A stretch of DNA of 35,111 nt, taken from NCBI GenBank assembly GCA_900315765.1, contig ONAK01000053.1, positions 1 to 35,111 of the forward strand, read 5' to 3'. Source of the DNA: an uncultured Prevotella sp. Its GTDB lineage: Bacteria > Bacteroidota > Bacteroidia > Bacteroidales > Bacteroidaceae. A program made the translations under genes and the position numbers. Of the stretch, positions 32,475-35,111 are shown one piece after another; position 1 is the first letter of the stretch; every line of letters begins with the position of its first letter. A model generated the notes under the pieces. It ran no database searches and was not told the DNA's origin. It saw nothing but the letters and a program-made list of their open reading frames with translations.

Positions 32475-34019
32475 ATGAAAAAGAATCTATTAACTATACT
32501 GCTGTGCTTATTTGCCATAGAAGTTCCTGCTGACAGCTGGGATGAAGGGAACTTTAAGCCCTATAACACCGATGTCGTGCTAGAGAAGACAAACCTGCCC
32601 ATCCTGTTCATCAACACCCGCGACGAAGCCGGCCATACCACCGCCATCCATAAAGACTACCATGTGGCAGTGCGTATGAAGATCATCAACAATGCTGACG
32701 GGGTGAACTACGGCGACACAGTGGCACATTCGGGGCAGACCACCGACTATGAGGGATGGGTAGGCATCAAGTACAGAGGTAGCAGCTCATTTTATGAGTC
32801 CGACAAGAAACCTTATGGTTTCAGAACCTTGAAAACGGCTGACGTGAACGGAAAGAAAGAGAAAGTGAAACTGCTCGGTTTGCCAGAGGACAACAACTGG
32901 GTGTTGCTGGCGCCCTATCATGACCGCAGTCTGATCCGCGATCCGCTGGTGTATCAACTCTCACGGCCCTACTTCGAATTCACACCTAAGTGCAAATTCT
33001 GCGAGATCATCGTCGACGGCATCTACTATGGTGTTTATATTCTCTGCGAAAAACCCAGCAAGGGCGAGAACCGCTTGAACTTTACTGCTCCAGGCGACAG
33101 CGGCGACGAACTGACTGGCGACTATATGGTGGAGATAGACCGTGATAATGAGTCACATTTCGTATTGAAATACAAAATGTACGATCATGATATCTGCGCA
33201 AAGTACCACTTCCCTGAGTACGAGGAAATATCAAGTGAACAGATGGCCTATATCAAGCAGCGGTTTGACGAGTTTGAGGATGTGCTCAACAGCGATGGTT
33301 TTGCTGACAAGGAGAATGGCTACAGCAAGTATATCGACGTGGAAAACTTCATCAATTACCAGTTGATGTCGGAGTTCTGTCAAACCCCAGACGCCTATCG
33401 TCTGAGTACTTTTATCTACAAACGTCGCGACTCTGTAGATCCACGCTTCAAGATAACCCCTTGGGACTACAATATGACCTTCGGCAATAATATCGCAGCA
33501 GGAGATTTCATCTATGAGCAATGGGTATATGAGAAAGGACAGAAAGCGGGGCTGTTAGGCAAGCTGCCTGTGCCTTTCTGGTGGAAACGGCTAACAGAAG
33601 ACGAAGCCTATTGGAAACGCATGAAGGAGCGATGGGCTGAATTACGAACCAGCACACTGAGCGACCAGCACGTCACTGAAATGATGGACTCTCTGGTCAA
33701 CGAAGTAACGATTGGAGGTGCCTGTGAGCGCAATTATCAGGCATGGCCCATCTGGGACAAAGAGATTCCCCTGGCTCCCACCACTGCCATAAACTATGAT
33801 GAGGAAATAGCCCTCATGCGTGAATGGACTAAGAAACAAGTGGCGTGGATTGACGAACAACTGGGTTTCGATCCTACGGGTATCATCTCTATTCAGAATG
33901 TGCCATTCGTCAAGCGTAAAGACAATGATGACTGGTATGATCTTCAAGGTCGTAAGATCGCCCCCAAACCCACCGCCCGAGGCATATACATACACCAAGG
34001 CAAAAAGGAATGTCGGTAG
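32475..34019 (+). CDS. CotH kinase family secreted protein
   Basis: 514 residues from ATG 32475 (ATG 32469 is two codons earlier). Signal peptide MKKNLLTILLCLFAIEVPAD. CotH-family features are GWVGIKYRGSSSF, LLAPYHDRSLIRDPLVYQLS, IIVDGIYYGVYILCEKPSKG, the catalytic-type acidic motifs YMVEIDRDNE and KITPWDYNMTFGN. CotH proteins resemble atypical protein kinases; the role of secreted Bacteroidetes members is unknown. The C-terminus, WYDLQGRKIAPKPTARGIYI followed by HQGKK, matches a tail common on exported Prevotella proteins. It ends in ECR instead of the usual hydrophobic strand, so a small 3' frameshift is possible. The gene lies between two copies of a smalltalk/HU module. Confidence 0.88.
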   Translation: MKKNLLTILLCLFAIEVPADSWDEGNFKPYNTDVVLEKTNLPILFINTRDEAGHTTAIHKDYHVAVRMKIINNADGVNYGDTVAHSGQTTDYEGWVGIKYRGSSSFYESDKKPYGFRTLKTADVNGKKEKVKLLGLPEDNNWVLLAPYHDRSLIRDPLVYQLSRPYFEFTPKCKFCEIIVDGIYYGVYILCEKPSKGENRLNFTAPGDSGDELTGDYMVEIDRDNESHFVLKYKMYDHDICAKYHFPEYEEISSEQMAYIKQRFDEFEDVLNSDGFADKENGYSKYIDVENFINYQLMSEFCQTPDAYRLSTFIYKRRDSVDPRFKITPWDYNMTFGNNIAAGDFIYEQWVYEKGQKAGLLGKLPVPFWWKRLTEDEAYWKRMKERWAELRTSTLSDQHVTEMMDSLVNEVTIGGACERNYQAWPIWDKEIPLAPTTAINYDEEIALMREWTKKQVAWIDEQLGFDPTGIISIQNVPFVKRKDNDDWYDLQGRKIAPKPTARGIYIHQGKKECR

Positions 34020-34112
34020 CTATATCTTCTCCCAAGTCGTGGATTATATACCTCGTTATCAGTTCGACAAACTTGTTGCCAAGTATCATGGGAACTGGCA
34101 TTTATACAAAAA

Positions 34113-34146
34113 AAAACGGAAGTCACTTCATTGCGGCTTCCGTTTT
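34113..34146. terminator. Bidirectional terminator between CotH and smalltalk genes
   Basis: Stem aaaacggaag (34113-34122) with cttccgtttt (34137-34146), 14-nt loop; T-rich on the plus side and a run of nine T on the minus strand. It ends the CotH transcript and the smalltalk transcript. The 34020-34112 stretch before it shows no gene I can support. Confidence 0.85.
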
Positions 34147-34170
34147 CTTTGTTGTCTGCAGTCTTGATAA

Positions 34171-34272
34171 CTACATGCCCATGCACGAGGTAGCCCCCAG
34201 TGCCGTCAGTATCGCCGATGCAATCGATGCGATGAGCTGAACGATGAATTTTACGGTTTCTTTCTTTGTCAT
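34171..34272 (-). CDS. Smalltalk small protein
   Basis: 33 residues, MTKKETVKFIVQLIASIASA followed by ILTALGATSCMGM. A charged MTKKE start, one hydrophobic helix and a C-terminal TSCM match the Bacteroidetes smalltalk family, tiny proteins of unknown function that I recall next to HU-family genes and often an N-acetylmuramoyl-L-alanine amidase. The HU gene is present upstream on the same strand; no amidase follows, because the terminator comes directly after. The cysteine close to the end recalls a lipobox but lies too near the C-terminus to be one with confidence. Confidence 0.85.
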   Translation of the reverse strand: MTKKETVKFIVQLIASIASAILTALGATSCMGM

Positions 34273-34302
34273 AGTAAGTTATTTTTTTAGGTTAATACTA
34301 AT

Positions 34303-34402
34303 TTTTGTCATCTCGACCAAGTGGTTCTCTCTCCCTGTCATGTCGACCAAGCGAAGCGCGTGGAGACATCTCATGAATGCGCCCTTAGGCGCAAGCGGCT
34401 AG
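34303..34402. repeat. 100-bp repeat, right copy
   Basis: Identical by eye to 32131-32230. It sits between the HU and smalltalk genes and contains the left part of the GTCAT-ended palindrome. Confidence 0.9.
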
Positions 34403-34449
34403 GAGGGGATGAAGGGAAGGGAAAGCGATGGGGCTAATGCCCCAATCGC

Positions 34450-34974
34450 TTAATCTCCCTCGCCGGGATTGGCGCCGTCGTAGATTTGGCCGCCGCTTGA
34501 TGGCTGAGTGTTCTCGGGATCCTCGATGTCGCCGCTGTCGCCGCTGGTAACGCGTTTCACCTCCTTACCGTTGCGGTCGATACAGGTAATCTGGATGGCG
34601 GTGTTCTTCAGCTCGTCCTTCAGGGCTACCGATGGGGTGAAGATGATGCGACGGGTGCTGATGAGGCCAGCCTTCACGTCCTCAACCTTATCTACTGCCT
34701 TCGAGCGCAATCCGAATCGCATGGTGCCCAGTCCAGGGATGGCTACCGAGTGGCCCTCAGTGGCCCACGCCTTGATCACCTGTCCAGCTGCGTCCCAGCA
34801 AGCCTTCATTACACCTTCCATCACGCCGCTGCGCTGTGCCGCTTCACGAATCACCTTCTCCTGAGTCAGACTGGTATACAGGTCGGGACTCAACACGTAG
34901 CGATACTCACCTTTGTCATTAGGATCGTTTGAAAACTTCAGTAGCTTCTCTACTGCCTTTACTTTTAAAGCCAT
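34450..34974 (-). CDS. HU-family DNA-binding protein
   Basis: 174 residues, longer than classical HU (about 90). The central part fits the Bacteroidetes HU-like (HU-HIG) domain: VIREAAQRSGVMEGVMKACW, AWATEGHSVAIPGLGTMRFG, ISTRRIIFTPSVALKDELKN. An N-terminal strand region (KFSNDPNDKGEYRYVLSP) precedes it, and a low-complexity Gly/Asp/Pro tail (SGDSGDIEDPENTQPSSGGQ) ends it. Presumably nucleoid- or element-associated; target unknown. It forms a unit with the smalltalk gene 177 bp downstream. Confidence 0.87.
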   Translation of the reverse strand: MALKVKAVEKLLKFSNDPNDKGEYRYVLSPDLYTSLTQEKVIREAAQRSGVMEGVMKACWDAAGQVIKAWATEGHSVAIPGLGTMRFGLRSKAVDKVEDVKAGLISTRRIIFTPSVALKDELKNTAIQITCIDRNGKEVKRVTSGDSGDIEDPENTQPSSGGQIYDGANPGEGD

Positions 34975-35111
34975 AAATAAATAAAATTTTAAGGGTGTAA
35001 AAATATTTCCTTTTCCTTAAAACCTCTTCCTTAGTCGTAGTATTGCGGTGTTAGCCTCGAGAATTTTTCTGGTAGGCCTACAAAAAATATTTCTCCGGCT
35101 TGTTCGCAATT
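34975..35111 (-). other. Upstream region of the HU gene with a conserved 28-bp block
   Basis: Positions 35017-35044 are identical to 32345-32372, so this block belonged to the module when it was duplicated. No clear TAnnTTTG box could be assigned on the minus strand. No coding sequence is seen up to the window edge. Confidence 0.6.

Noticed and set aside
34010-34240. Plus-strand open frame downstream of the CotH gene
   Set aside because: It runs through the terminator and antisense to the smalltalk gene, and shows no protein-like features.
1-35111. tRNA or rRNA genes
   Set aside because: No T-loop (GGTTCRAAT-type) with a matching acceptor stem and no rRNA core sequence was noticed by eye in the intergenic regions; a covariance search was not possible.

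Overview
The window looks like a chromosome segment from an anaerobic member of the Bacteroidales, most likely Prevotella or a close relative. The evidence is the promoter type (TAnnTTTG at -7 with TTTG about 26 bp upstream, seen before several genes), the near absence of strong Shine-Dalgarno sites, TonB receptors, a smalltalk/HU gene pair, and the Bacteroidales-style fusion enzymes of cobalamin synthesis. Assignments rest on recognised motifs and remembered family architectures; no database search was run.

Layout. 1-4.9 kb holds housekeeping genes: a partial PIG-L deacetylase-like gene (minus strand), queH, ffh, a TerB-like gene, folD and a small TPR gene ending in a clear terminator. 5.0-7.8 kb is a four-subunit 2-oxoacid:ferredoxin oxidoreductase operon (ferredoxin, alpha, TPP-binding beta, gamma) closed by a bidirectional terminator. 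7.9-12.1 kb has a DUF3667-like membrane protein (minus) and a large tricorn-type S41 protease (plus).

12.1-32.1 kb is a nearly continuous cobalamin locus in four transcription blocks. Minus: cobS-cobU-cobT (lower-ligand assembly). Plus: btuF-btuC (uptake, no ATPase gene beside them). Minus: cobB(cbiA)-cobL(cbiE/T)-cbiG/cobM fusion-cbiJ/cbiD fusion. Plus, behind a cobalamin riboswitch: TonB receptor-cbiK-like lipoprotein-second TonB receptor-cobJ/cbiC fusion-cobQ-cbiB. Together these cover most of the anaerobic route from cobalt insertion to nucleotide-loop assembly, plus outer- and inner-membrane uptake. Not seen here: precorrin-2 C20-methyltransferase (cbiL/cobI), corrinoid adenosyltransferase, threonine-phosphate decarboxylase, the alpha-ribazole phosphatase and btuD.

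32.1-35.1 kb is an accessory region: a CotH-kinase-family secreted protein lies between two copies of a smalltalk/HU module. The right copy is intact; the left copy has collapsed to short remnants and carries a palindromic repeat.

A second layer runs through the window: short tandem 7-bp repeats and small palindromic elements sit between genes (where they supply stop codons and abut starts) and also inside the reading frames of queH, cobT, cbiJ/cbiD, cobL, cobB and cbiB, where they appear to be translated.
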